Source: Sphingomonas sp. PP-CC-1A-547 (GTDB taxonomy: Bacteria > Pseudomonadota > Alphaproteobacteria > Sphingomonadales > Sphingomonadaceae). From it: a stretch of 64,000 nucleotides of DNA. The notes below the pieces were generated by a model that saw only the letters and a program-made list of their open reading frames with translations, made no database searches and was not told where the DNA came from. The DNA lies in contig NZ_RAPZ01000010.1 in assembly GCF_003610375.1 (NCBI RefSeq), positions 1,028,161 to 1,092,160 of the forward strand. The letters run 5' to 3'. Of this stretch, positions 1 through 7,924 are shown one piece after another; within the stretch, counting starts at the first letter, position 1; each line of letters starts with the position of its first letter. A program made the translations under genes and the position numbers.

Positions 1-223
1 AGAACCCGATCACGCGCTCGCGGGAATCGACCTCACCGACGGGCGATACTTCCTGGTATTCGGGCGCCATCATCGCGATCATCGCCGCCTGATCGAACTG
101 GTTGCGGACCCGGACGAACGCCTCGGCACGCTGACCGAGTTTTTGGATGTCGACCTCAACCGATTGCGCCGCGGCAGGAACACTAACCAATGATGCCGCC
201 GCAATCCCCAGAAATACCCGCAT
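1..223 (-). CDS. Exported SnoaL/NTF2-like protein, C-terminus beyond window edge
   Basis: The first 74 codons of a gene that runs off the left edge. The N-terminus is a clear Sec signal peptide: MR, a hydrophobic stretch, then a cleavage site after AAA at about residue 19. The mature part begins with a helical segment rich in R, Q and A, followed by a MAPEY-containing turn, as in SnoaL-like (NTF2-fold) proteins of unknown substrate. An in-frame ATG nine codons upstream (position 250) would put CIGG ahead of the signal peptide, so 223 is preferred. The assignment to the fold is an inference from a fragment; no catalytic residue can be judged. Confidence 0.55.
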   Translation of the reverse strand, partial: MRVFLGIAAASLVSVPAAAQSVEVDIQKLGQRAEAFVRVRNQFDQAAMIAMMAPEYQEVSPVGEVDSRERVIGF

Positions 224-304
224 TCTTGCCCCCCCGATGCAATGTTGCATAACGGCAATACACCTAAGCTTCAGGTGCAGCAATGACGCTGCCGGTTGCC
301 GAAC

Positions 305-616
305 CTAGAATGCGGACGCGATGGCGAGAGCTGCGATGACGCCGACTTGTACCATCGCGATGAGCTGGAGCCGACCGACGAATGGTTGCTTCCGTGTCTT
401 GTGCCGGTAGCGATTACGCGCCCAGAACGCGCCCGGGCTGCCGCCAAGTGCCGCGAACCAGAGCAAGCGGGATTCAGGAATGCGCCACGCGCCAGTCGAT
501 GATCGCCGCTTGTCGAGCGCGAACGCGGCGACCGTGATGACGTTGACCAGCACCAGCAAGAAGACGCCCGTGACGACAGCAAGCGCAATATTCGGCGCGG
601 TCAACGGTCCTCGCAA
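305..616 (-). CDS. DUF1294 family small membrane protein
   Basis: A 103-residue protein with an N-terminal membrane segment (about residues 8-32), a cytoplasmic DKRRS turn, the RIPE...L family signature and a GGSPGA glycine turn before a second membrane segment near the C-terminus. The AxDK, RIPE, GGxPGA and RHKTRK blocks in this order are the DUF1294 pattern, and the length is usual for the family. Function is unknown. Its start lies 16 bases inside the end of the upstream gene (601-1029), which suggests translational coupling of the two. Confidence 0.85.
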   Translation of the reverse strand: MRGPLTAPNIALAVVTGVFLLVLVNVITVAAFALDKRRSSTGAWRIPESRLLWFAALGGSPGAFWARNRYRHKTRKQPFVGRLQLIAMVQVGVIAALAIASAF

Positions 617-1029
617 CGGATCCGCATTTTAACCATGCGGACCTCTGCACGCTCGCCCGCATTCGCGCGCATCTTGACCATGTGATCTTTCACACCAATC
701 TGGAATTCCGCCGGCCCGGTGACAGTGCATACCATCCCGTTGGCGACGCTGGCACACGCATCGACATATTGGCGTGCGTTAGTGATGACCGAGTCTTCAG
801 CCGGACCGAGCCCCATCGAAACATAGCTCGATCCACCGAACAGCGCGGTACCCAGGCCACCGAGCGTCTTCAGCTCCCATGCGGCGTGGCCGTCGGACGG
901 TTTCGCCGTCTTCATACCGAGCTCGGTCGCGATCCGCTGGCAGAAGCTGGCGTTGGCCGCCCCCTCATCCGACTGGGCGGGGGCGGCCATAGTGGCCAGC
1001 GCAAGGGCGGCGAGAAAAGGGATGGTCAT
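601..1029 (-). CDS. Exported hypothetical protein
   Basis: A 142-residue protein with a Sec signal peptide (hydrophobic residues 4-16, likely cleavage after APAQS). The mature part has three or four Cys residues (FCQR, DACAS, MVCTV, RIRCED) that could form disulfides in the periplasm, and a glycine-rich central stretch (LGGLGTALFGGSS). I do not recognise a family. It is followed directly by the overlapping DUF1294 gene on the same strand, so both are probably on one transcript. Confidence 0.65.
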   Translation of the reverse strand: MTIPFLAALALATMAAPAQSDEGAANASFCQRIATELGMKTAKPSDGHAAWELKTLGGLGTALFGGSSYVSMGLGPAEDSVITNARQYVDACASVANGMVCTVTGPAEFQIGVKDHMVKMRANAGERAEVRMVKMRIRCEDR

Positions 1030-1115
1030 AGCCGGACACTAATCCGCAACCGATGACAGTTCTGTTAAACACGTCACAACCGACGCGTTTGGCCGTCTCA
1101 CCGCCCTGGCGAAAC

Positions 1116-1382
1116 TCAGATCATCCCCAACGCCTGGAGATACACTTCGAGGATCGCTTCCTCCTCCTGATATTCTTCCTTCTTCTTCTTCCGGATCGAC
1201 AGGATCTTACGGATCGCCTTTGGGTCGTAACCGCGGCCCTTGGCTTCCGCCATCACGTCCTTGATGTCGTCCGAGATACCCTTCTTCTCTTCTTCGAGAC
1301 GCTCGGCGCGCTCGATCAGCAGGCGCAGTTCGTCCGCTGCGACCGCGCCGCCGCCCATGCCGTGTTGCCGTTCGTCAGACAT
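1116..1382 (-). CDS. gapR: GapR-family (DUF2312) nucleoid-associated protein
   Basis: An 88-residue, highly charged coiled-coil protein: [16 protein letters not shown], then [15 protein letters not shown] and a basic [13 protein letters not shown] helix ending [10 protein letters not shown]. This is the DUF2312 pattern; the Caulobacter member GapR is a nucleoid protein of about 89 residues that clamps overtwisted DNA ahead of replication and transcription. The ATG at 1382 is chosen because it gives the family length, starts MSDE and is preceded by a GGGGA motif; the frame stays open for 19 more codons upstream, which I regard as untranslated. Confidence 0.9.
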   Translation of the reverse strand: MSDERQHGMGGGAVAADELRLLIERAERLEEEKKGISDDIKDVMAEAKGRGYDPKAIRKILSIRKKKKEEYQEEEAILEVYLQALGMI

Positions 1383-1572
1383 CGAAAATTCCCCACTCGC
1401 CAGCGCCCACGCGCCGGTCAAAAGCCAATCAAGATACAAGCCCGCACCGGTGATCGCCGTCCGGAGACGTCCTGAATCATGCCGAATTGGGTGCGGGCCT
1501 GCGTCTAGGCGTTTACCGTGTTCGGCTCAAGCGACCCTGCGGGGGATCGTCGCGAATCAATTGCAGCCGTTC

Positions 1573-1875
1573 TCAAATCACCGCGTTCTTCGCGACGCTC
1601 GCCTTCATCCGTTCGAGCTGCTCGGGCGTCGCGTCGCCCTGATGGTGCGCCTTCCACTCCGCATACGGCATCCCGTACACAGTCTCGCGTGCGGCATCCT
1701 TCGTCATGCCGCTTGCTTCCTCGACCCAGTCCGACAGGCAGTTGCGGCAGAAACCGGCGAGCCCCATCAGGTCGACGTTCTGCGCGTCCTCGCGGTGGCG
1801 GAGATGACGGATCAGGCGGCGAAAGGCCTGTGCCGCTACGGCATCGTCCAAAGTATCGAGGCGATCGGGGTTCAT
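1573..1875 (-). CDS. DUF1244 family protein
   Basis: A 100-residue soluble protein with the DUF1244 pattern: RRLIRHLRHREDAQN, then LMGLAGFCRNCLSDW with two closely spaced Cys (CRNC), GMTKDAARE and YGMPYAEWKAHHQ. The family is widespread in Proteobacteria; a Sinorhizobium structure exists but no function is established. The CxxC plus nearby His residues could bind metal (inference). It is divergent from the pyruvate kinase gene, with about 90 bases between them that must hold both promoters. Confidence 0.88.
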   Translation of the reverse strand: MNPDRLDTLDDAVAAQAFRRLIRHLRHREDAQNVDLMGLAGFCRNCLSDWVEEASGMTKDAARETVYGMPYAEWKAHHQGDATPEQLERMKASVAKNAVI

Positions 1876-1967
1876 TACTATGCTCCGTGGTTGATCCCGC
1901 GGAGATAGGGTTTAAGGCCCGTCGCGGCAAAGACCTCCCCCAGGAAACGCCGAGGAAGACGCACCGC

Positions 1968-3431
1968 ATGACCAAGGCCATCGCACCCCGTTCGCGCAAA
2001 GTCCGCATTCTAGCGACGCTCGGCCCTGCCAGCAGCACGCCCGAGATGATCGCGACCCTCTTCCGTACCGGCGCGGACGCATTCCGCATTAACATGAGTC
2101 ACGGCGACCAGCAGTCGAAGATCGCCGTGATCCAGGCGATTCGCGCGCTGGAGAAGGAATATGGTCGTCCGTCGACCATCCTCGCCGATCTTCAGGGACC
2201 GAAGCTGCGCGTCGGCAAGTTCGACGGCGGCCGCACGGTGCTCGAAACCGGCTCGACCTTCGTGCTCGATCGCGACCCGACGCCGGGCGATGCGACGCGC
2301 GTCGAACTGCCGCACGACGAGATCTTCGCGGCGATCGAGCCGGGCGCGCGCCTGCTTCTCGACGACGGTAAGCTCGTGCTGCGCGTCGTGTCGCACAGCC
2401 CGCGCGAGATCACGACTCGCGTCGAGGTCGGCGGCGCGTTGTCGAACAGCAAGGGTCTCAACGTCCCCGACGTCGTGCTGCCGATGGCGGCGCTGACCGA
2501 GAAGGACCGCAGCGATCTCGACTTCGCGGTCGACCAGGGCGTCGACTGGATCGCACTGTCGTTCGTCCAGCGCCCGGAAGATCTTTGGGAAGCGCGCAAA
2601 CTGATCGGCGGCAAGGCGGCGCTGATGGCGAAGATCGAGAAGCCCGCGGCGATCGAGCGGCTGGAGGAGATCGTCGAGGCCTGCGACGGGGTGATGGTCG
2701 CGCGCGGCGATCTGGGCGTCGAGCTGCCGCCGCAGCAAGTGCCGCCACTGCAGAAGCGCATCGTCGAAGTGTCGCGCCGGATGGGCCGCCCGGTGGTGGT
2801 CGCGACGCAGATGCTCGAATCGATGATTACGTCGCCTTCGCCGACGCGCGCGGAAGTGTCCGACGTCGCGACCGCGGTGTATGACGGCGCGGATGCGATC
2901 ATGCTGTCGGCGGAGAGCGCGGCGGGCGCGTGGCCGGTCGAATCGGTGGCGATGATGGACGCGATCGGCGTGTCGGTCGAGGGAGATCCCGAGCACGGCG
3001 ACCGGATGCACTTCACTGTGATGAAGCCCGATCCGACCACCGCGGATGCGCTCGCCGAGGCGGCGAAGAACATCGCCGCGACGGTGTCCGCGGTGGCGAT
3101 CATCTGCTTCACCACCTCGGGCTCGACCGCGCGTCGCATTGCGCGCGAGCGGCCTTCGGTGCCGTTGCTGGTGCTGACGCCCAGCCACGAGACCGCGCGG
3201 CGGCTTGGGCTGCTGTGGGGGACGCATGCTGTCCATACGCGCGACGTGGAGTCGTTCGAGGACATGGTGGCGAAGTCGAAGCGGATGGCTTTGCGGCACG
3301 GGATGGCCAAGGCTGGGGATCGGGTGATCGTGCTGGCGGGCGTGCCGTTCCGGACGCCTGGGTCGACCAACGTGCTGCATGTGGTGCGGATCGTCGGGGA
3401 TGAGCTGAAGGGGCATCATTCGCAGGTTTGA
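1968..3431 (+). CDS. pyk: Pyruvate kinase
   Basis: 487 residues, converting phosphoenolpyruvate and ADP to pyruvate and ATP in lower glycolysis/Entner-Doudoroff. The TIM-barrel signatures are present: RINMSHG near residue 40, the catalytic Lys in MAKIEKP (K222), the metal ligand E224, VMVARGDLGVE around residue 248, and VVVATQMLESM. A protruding B domain sits at about 75-170 and an alpha/beta C-domain from about 350. The ATG at 1968 follows an AGGAAG ribosome site; the frame is open for another 150 codons upstream but that stretch reads as Arg/Ser-rich noise. Two short genes on the opposite strand precede it. Confidence 0.95.
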   Translation: MTKAIAPRSRKVRILATLGPASSTPEMIATLFRTGADAFRINMSHGDQQSKIAVIQAIRALEKEYGRPSTILADLQGPKLRVGKFDGGRTVLETGSTFVLDRDPTPGDATRVELPHDEIFAAIEPGARLLLDDGKLVLRVVSHSPREITTRVEVGGALSNSKGLNVPDVVLPMAALTEKDRSDLDFAVDQGVDWIALSFVQRPEDLWEARKLIGGKAALMAKIEKPAAIERLEEIVEACDGVMVARGDLGVELPPQQVPPLQKRIVEVSRRMGRPVVVATQMLESMITSPSPTRAEVSDVATAVYDGADAIMLSAESAAGAWPVESVAMMDAIGVSVEGDPEHGDRMHFTVMKPDPTTADALAEAAKNIAATVSAVAIICFTTSGSTARRIARERPSVPLLVLTPSHETARRLGLLWGTHAVHTRDVESFEDMVAKSKRMALRHGMAKAGDRVIVLAGVPFRTPGSTNVLHVVRIVGDELKGHHSQV

Positions 3432-3671
3432 GTTTTTTGGGGGGGGGAGCTGGCGAAGGGCGCTTGCTCGTCGCTGCCGCGCACTACGTCTGCCCTCAAG
3501 GCTGGGGAGAGCCCACCCAAGTTGTTCCCCGCGAAGGCTGGGGGCCAGGATACCAAGCGCCACGGTATTCAACTGTTGCCCCGCGTCCGCGGGGGAACGG
3601 CCTCGTTGGAATGCGCGCTACGGCCGCGAGAATGTCCCGCGCAAACCGGAACAGCAACCAGCCCCCTTCCC

Positions 3672-3768
3672 CGTCATGCCGGGCTCGTTCCGGCATCCAC
3701 CGTTCCGCATACTCGCAGCCCGTGGAGTATGCGGGCCGGTGGGCCCCGGCCTCCGCCGGGGTGACGAG
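3672..3768. repeat. Composite intergenic palindrome (family A-related)
   Basis: In the 618-base gap between pyk and cstA. It opens with CGTCATGCCGGGCTCG and closes with GGCCTCCGCCGGGGTGACG; inside is a perfect 10-base inverted repeat, CCGCATACTC (3705-3714) and GAGTATGCGG (3725-3734). The 3432-3671 part of the gap contains only a decayed family-B arm near 3526 and no gene I can support. Confidence 0.6.
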
Positions 3769-3852
3769 ATGGGGTTGAACTGCGTTTTGCATACCGCCTG
3801 CTCAGATCGAGCCCCGTTGACCGGGGAGCGCCACCTTTATCCAACCAAGCCA

Positions 3853-3955
3853 CCACCCCGGCGAAGGCCGGGGCCCAATTGGGGAACGGTAACGGTGAAG
3901 CTCTCACTGCGTTACGACGACCTTTCCAATTGGGCCCCGGCCTTCGCCGGGGTGG
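3853..3955. repeat. Family A palindrome, copy 1
   Basis: Two perfectly complementary 30-base arms, 3853-3882 and 3926-3955, each built around CCCCGGCGAAGGCCGGGG and an AATTGG tail, separated by 43 bases that are themselves partly complementary. The same arms recur at 7.7, 47.9 and 59.8 kb. Lies upstream of cstA and downstream of pyk. Confidence 0.9.
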
Positions 3956-4049
3956 AGCTGTGGGGCGGGTGTACGAGCTAATCTAGGCTAGCGCTCCGCG
4001 CCTGAATACGCGATGCCGCGCAGACGGACCGCGCGGGAGGGCGAACGCA

Positions 4050-6104
4050 ATGACATTACGCGAGAAGATCGGTTGGGGCGCACTCGCCTTGCTCGCAGCC
4101 TGCGCGCTGGCGGTCGTCGCGTTCGAGCGTGGCGAGCATGTCAACGCGCTGTGGATCGTGACCGCCGCCGTGTCGGTGCAGCTGATCGCGTACCGGTTCT
4201 ACGCGCGGTACATTGCACGACATGTGATGCAGCTCGATCCGTCGCGGCCTACCCCGGCGCTGCGCCGAGCCGACGGCCTCGATTACGTCGCGACGGATCG
4301 CAATGTCCTGTTCGGCCACCATTTCGCCGCGATCGCTGGTGCCGGACCGCTGGTCGGGCCGGTGCTCGCTGCGCAGATGGGCTATCTTCCCGGCACGCTA
4401 TGGATCCTCGCCGGCGTCGTCCTCGCGGGCGCGGTGCAGGACTTCATGATCCTGTTCATCTCGATGCGGCGCGACGGGCGCTCGCTCGGCGAGCTGATCC
4501 GCATGGAGATGGGTGCGGTTCCCGGCGTGATCGCGCTGATCGGTGCGTTCGCGATCATGGTCATCATCCTGGCCGTGCTCGCGCTGATCGTGGTGCGCGC
4601 GCTCGCGGGCAGCCCGTGGGGGCTGTTCACCGTCGCCGCGACGATCCCGCTCGCGTTCCTGATGGGCATCTACACCCGCTGGATCCGCCCCGGGAAGGTC
4701 GGCGAAGTCTCCGTTCTCGGCGTGATCGGGCTGCTCGCTGCGATCGTCTATGGCGGCACGGTTGCCGCCTCGCCGACGCTCGCGCCGCTGTTCACGCTGA
4801 CGCCGGTGCAGCTCTGCGTGCTGATGGTCGGCTACGGCGCGGTCGCCTCCGTCCTGCCCGTATGGCTGCTGCTCGCGCCGCGCGATTATTTGTCGACCTT
4901 CCTCAAGATCGGCGCGATCGTCGCGCTCGCGATCGGCATCGCGGTCGTCGCGCCGCCGCTGCGGATGCCTGCGCTCACGCCGTTCATCGACGGCTCCGGC
5001 CCGGTCTGGTCGGGCGGGCTCTTCCCGTTCCTGTTCATCACGATCGCGTGCGGCGCGGTGTCGGGCTTCCACGCGCTCATCGCCAGCGGCACGACGCCGA
5101 AGCTGATCGCCAGCGAAGGCGACGCGCAGTTCATCGGTTATGGCGCGATGCTGATGGAGAGCTTCGTCGCGATCATGGCGCTGGTCGGCGCGTCGATCCT
5201 CGATCCCGGCGTGTATTTCGCGATGAACAGCCCGGCGGCGGTGGTCGGGACCGACTTCGCCTCCGCGGCGACCGCAGTGACGGCGATGGGCTTCCCGATC
5301 ACGCCGGAGCTGCTCGCCCAGACCGCGAAGGACGTCGGCGAGACCACGATCGTCTCGCGCACGGGCGGCGCGCCGACGCTGGCGGTGGCGATGTCGGAGA
5401 TCTTCAGCCACCTCGTCGGTGGGCAGGCGATGAAGGCGTTCTGGTATCACTTCGCGATCCTGTTCGAGGCGCTGTTCATCCTCACTGCGGTCGATGCGGG
5501 GACGCGCGCCGGGCGGTTCATGCTGCAGGATCTGATCGGGCTCGCGGTGCCGTCATTCCGTAATGCCTCGGCGATCGTGCCCGGGCTGATTGCGACCGCG
5601 CTCTGCGTGATCGCCTGGGGGTTCTTCCTGTACCAAGGCGTTACCGACCCCTTGGGCGGGGTGAACACGCTGTGGCCGCTGTTCGGCATCTCGAACCAGA
5701 TGCTCGCGGCAGTCGCACTGGTGCTGGCGACGGTCGTGCTGTTCCGGATGAAGCGCCAGCGTTACGCGTGGGTGACGATTCTGCCCGCCGCGTGGCTGTG
5801 CCTGTGCACGATCACCGCCGGACTAATGAAGCTGTTCGCGAGCGACCCCAAGGTCGGCTTCCTCGCGCATGCGTCGAAGTTCGCGGACGCGGCGACGCGC
5901 GGGGAACTGCTCGCGCCGGCCAAGACGATGGCGGAAATGCAGCGGATCGTGCTCAACGACCGGATCGACGCCGGGCTATGCGCGCTGTTCCTGGCGGTGG
6001 TGCTGTCGATCGTGTTCTTTGGCATCCGCACGTGTCTGGCGGCGCTGAGGATCGACCGGCCGACTGTCACCGAAGTCCCGCCGCAGCTGGTGGCCGCGGA
6101 ATGA
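4050..6104 (+). CDS. cstA: Carbon starvation protein A (CstA) peptide/pyruvate permease
   Basis: 684-residue inner-membrane transporter with about 16-18 hydrophobic segments. Family blocks include YRFYARYIA, DGLDYVATDRNVLFGHHFAAIAGAGPLVGP near residues 70-110 and HALIASGTTPKLI near residue 340. Characterised CstA-type permeases (CstA, BtsT) take up peptides or pyruvate when carbon is scarce. The ATG at 4050 follows a GGGAGGG ribosome site. Its stop overlaps the start of the YbdD-like partner (ATGA), the conserved cstA-ybdD pairing, and heme oxygenase follows in a second overlap, so the three should be co-translated. Confidence 0.93.
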   Translation: MTLREKIGWGALALLAACALAVVAFERGEHVNALWIVTAAVSVQLIAYRFYARYIARHVMQLDPSRPTPALRRADGLDYVATDRNVLFGHHFAAIAGAGPLVGPVLAAQMGYLPGTLWILAGVVLAGAVQDFMILFISMRRDGRSLGELIRMEMGAVPGVIALIGAFAIMVIILAVLALIVVRALAGSPWGLFTVAATIPLAFLMGIYTRWIRPGKVGEVSVLGVIGLLAAIVYGGTVAASPTLAPLFTLTPVQLCVLMVGYGAVASVLPVWLLLAPRDYLSTFLKIGAIVALAIGIAVVAPPLRMPALTPFIDGSGPVWSGGLFPFLFITIACGAVSGFHALIASGTTPKLIASEGDAQFIGYGAMLMESFVAIMALVGASILDPGVYFAMNSPAAVVGTDFASAATAVTAMGFPITPELLAQTAKDVGETTIVSRTGGAPTLAVAMSEIFSHLVGGQAMKAFWYHFAILFEALFILTAVDAGTRAGRFMLQDLIGLAVPSFRNASAIVPGLIATALCVIAWGFFLYQGVTDPLGGVNTLWPLFGISNQMLAAVALVLATVVLFRMKRQRYAWVTILPAAWLCLCTITAGLMKLFASDPKVGFLAHASKFADAATRGELLAPAKTMAEMQRIVLNDRIDAGLCALFLAVVLSIVFFGIRTCLAALRIDRPTVTEVPPQLVAAE

Positions 6105-6289
6105 TCCGCGCGCTGTATGCGAAGGCCCGCGAGACCGCGCTGCTGATGGTCGGCGTGCCGTCCTACGCGGCCTATCTCCAGCACATGGCCGAGCGGCATC
6201 CCGATCACGCGCCGATGGACGAACGCGCGTTCTTCCGCGATCGGCAAGAGGCGCGGTACGGCAGCAAGGGCGGAGGGCGGTGCTGTTGA
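6101..6289 (+). CDS. YbdD/YjiX family CstA partner protein
   Basis: A 62-residue soluble protein (MIRALYAKARET...). It contains the family core of a short helix, GVPSYAAYLQHMAERHPDHAPM and ERAFFRDRQEARYG, ending with GGGRCC. It is always short and encoded right after cstA-type genes; the E. coli relatives YbdD and YjiX are known as CstA/BtsT partners needed for transport. The ATG overlaps the cstA stop by ATGA, and its own last 10 bases overlap the next gene. Confidence 0.88.
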   Translation: MIRALYAKARETALLMVGVPSYAAYLQHMAERHPDHAPMDERAFFRDRQEARYGSKGGGRCC

Positions 6290-6807
6290 CCAAGACGAAT
6301 ACTACGGTCGCGCGATTGCGGGCCGCGACGGCGGCCGATCATGATGCGGTCGATGCGGGGTTCGGGCGCTACGACCTGACCAATGCGGGCGATTACCACG
6401 CGTTTCTGATCGCACATGCCAAGGCGTTGCCCGCGGTGGAAGCGTGGCTGCGTGATATCCCCGGCTTGCCTGCGTTTCGCGATCGGTTGGACCTGCTCGC
6501 TGCCGATCTCAAGGCGCTGGGCGAGCCGATGCCGGCGCCGATGACGTTCGAGGCAATAGCAAGCGTGGCAGCCGGATGGGGTGCGATGTACGTGGTCGAG
6601 GGCTCGAGACTCGGCGGCATCATGCTGTCGCGGTCGGTGCCCGAGGGTATGCCATCGGCGTATCTCGGCGCGAAGCACCTGCCCGGCGAGTGGCGCGAAC
6701 TGCTCGCGGCGATCGATGCGCAGCCCGCCGACGAAGCGTGGATTGCCGATGCGATCGCCGGTGCGAAGGCCGCGTTCGATCTGTACGGACGCGCGCCGGA
6801 GGCTTGA
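6280..6807 (+). CDS. Biliverdin-producing heme oxygenase (BphO type)
   Basis: About 175 residues. Family marks are the N-terminal LRAATAADHDAVDAGF with the likely proximal heme ligand His21, YHAFLIAHAKALPAVE, and the distal glycine-rich helix GWGAMYVVEGSRLGGIMLSR. Heme oxygenases open heme to biliverdin, CO and iron. BphO-type enzymes make the chromophore for bacteriophytochromes, and one is encoded at 51.3 kb, although the two are usually adjacent. The start is uncertain: GTG at 6280 is only three bases past the GGAGG site (6272-6276), whereas TTG at 6286 is nine bases past it and may be the real start. Confidence 0.85.
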   Translation: MLLTKTNTTVARLRAATAADHDAVDAGFGRYDLTNAGDYHAFLIAHAKALPAVEAWLRDIPGLPAFRDRLDLLAADLKALGEPMPAPMTFEAIASVAAGWGAMYVVEGSRLGGIMLSRSVPEGMPSAYLGAKHLPGEWRELLAAIDAQPADEAWIADAIAGAKAAFDLYGRAPEA

Positions 6808-6828
6808 TCCGTCCCCGGCGCGGTTCTG

Positions 6829-7131
6829 TCAGCGCAAGAGCTTCGGCGCTTCCTTGCGGATCATGTCCTGTACCTTGCTCGCGAACAGGCCGAGGATGCC
6901 GGGCAGGTCGACGACCGCGTGGACGTTCGTCTCGAACACGGTGACCGCGCTCGCGATCGTCTGGCCCATTGCCTGGACGGTGAAATGCAACGTGTCGCCA
7001 TCCCAGCGCTGCTCAGTCACCGACCCGCCGGGGATCTTGTCGCTGATCTTGCCGATCCCCCCGTCGAGCCGCGCGCGGACCGCAGTCTTGCCGAGCTGGT
7101 GAGGGACGTCGACGGTGATGGGAGTGCCCAT
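6829..7131 (-). CDS. PHA-granule-type (PF09650-like) small protein
   Basis: 100 residues: MGTPITVDVPHQLGK, then ARLDGGIGKI, a W-x-GD beta strand, an amphipathic strand TVQAMGQTIASAVTVFE and a C-terminal LPGILGLFASKVQDMI helix. This matches the family annotated as putative polyhydroxyalkanoic acid system protein. No PHA synthase or phasin lies in the window, so the PHA link is by family name only. It starts 9 bases after the VOC gene, so the two are likely one transcript, and it converges on heme oxygenase. Confidence 0.75.
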   Translation of the reverse strand: MGTPITVDVPHQLGKTAVRARLDGGIGKISDKIPGGSVTEQRWDGDTLHFTVQAMGQTIASAVTVFETNVHAVVDLPGILGLFASKVQDMIRKEAPKLLR

Positions 7132-7140
7132 GTCTATTCC

Positions 7141-7560
7141 TTAAGTCGCGAAAATCATGTCGTCGTTGGCGAACGCCTTGAACTCGAGTGCGTTGCCGCT
7201 GGGATCGAGAAAGAACATCGTCGCCTGCTCGCCGGGCTCGCCCTTGAAGCGGATGTAAGGCGCTATCCCGAACTTAACGCCGGCGGCGGTGACGCGTTCG
7301 GACAGCGCGGTCCAGTCGTCCATCGTCAGGACGACGCCGAAATGGGGGACCGGGACGGCATGGCCATCGACCGCGTTCTCGACCGCGACGGGTTTGGCGG
7401 CGGGGTCGAGGTGCGCGACGATTTGGTGGCCGAACAGGTCGAAGTCGATCCAGTGGTCGCTGGAGCGCCCTTCGCGGCAGCCGAGGGTGGCGCCGTAGAA
7501 GGTGCGGGCTGCGTCGAGGTCGTGGACCGGGAAGGCCAGGTGGAAGGGGCGTAGGATCAT
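7141..7560 (-). CDS. VOC (glyoxalase/dioxygenase) family protein
   Basis: 139 residues with the paired beta-alpha-beta modules of the vicinal-oxygen-chelate fold. Candidate metal ligands are His7 in RPFHLAF, a central His in VPHFGVVL and the terminal Glu in [15 protein letters not shown]. The DPxGNxLEFK ending is typical of glyoxalase/bleomycin-resistance/dioxygenase proteins. Substrate cannot be told. It is the first gene of a two-gene unit with the PHA-type protein. Confidence 0.85.
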   Translation of the reverse strand: MILRPFHLAFPVHDLDAARTFYGATLGCREGRSSDHWIDFDLFGHQIVAHLDPAAKPVAVENAVDGHAVPVPHFGVVLTMDDWTALSERVTAAGVKFGIAPYIRFKGEPGEQATMFFLDPSGNALEFKAFANDDMIFAT

Positions 7561-7641
7561 TGGAAGAAGATAGGTTGGGCAATCCGGTTCGTCACCCTTG
7601 GGTTTTTTGCGCTTCGCCTGCGGTACGTGGGACAGCCCTTC

Positions 7642-7700
7642 CTTGTTCTCCCGCGAAGGCGGGAGCCCAGTCTGGGCTCCCGCCTTCGCGGGAGAACAAG
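7642..7700. repeat. Family B palindrome, copy 1
   Basis: A perfect 59-base palindrome: 29-base arms around a central T, containing CCCGCGAAGGCGGGAGCCCA and its complement, flanked by CTTGTT/AACAAG. Located between the divergent VOC and lnt genes, 33 bases before a family A copy. Confidence 0.9.
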
Positions 7701-7732
7701 CTTTGGGCGGGCGCCCTCCCCCTCACACTGCA

Positions 7733-7836
7733 CCACCCCGGCGAAGGCCGGGGCCCAATTGGGGGACGTTGCTAACGGAGGGTAGCGCTTCGTTACGACC
7801 ACCTTTCCAATTGGGCCCCGGCCTTCGCCGGGGTGG
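7733..7836. repeat. Family A palindrome, copy 2
   Basis: Arms 7733-7762 and 7807-7836 are 30-base perfect inverted repeats identical to copy 1, with a 44-base spacer. Together with the family B copy it fills most of the 364-base gap 7561-7924; nothing else is recognisable there except the lnt start region. An open frame runs through both repeats into lnt, but I regard that as chance. Confidence 0.9.
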
Positions 7837-7924
7837 TTCTAGATGCCGTGAGGCGCTCCTCATCCCCCCGCCCCATCACACCGAAAACATTGCCCACCCC
7901 CTTCCGCCACGCCATAGCGCGAGC

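Noticed and set aside
3428..3778. Possible small gene after pyk
   Set aside because: Composition is repeat-derived, no family features, and no ribosome site.
7598..7924. In-frame extension of lnt upstream through the repeats
   Set aside because: The translated part is repeat DNA, and GTG 7925 gives the normal Lnt N-terminus.
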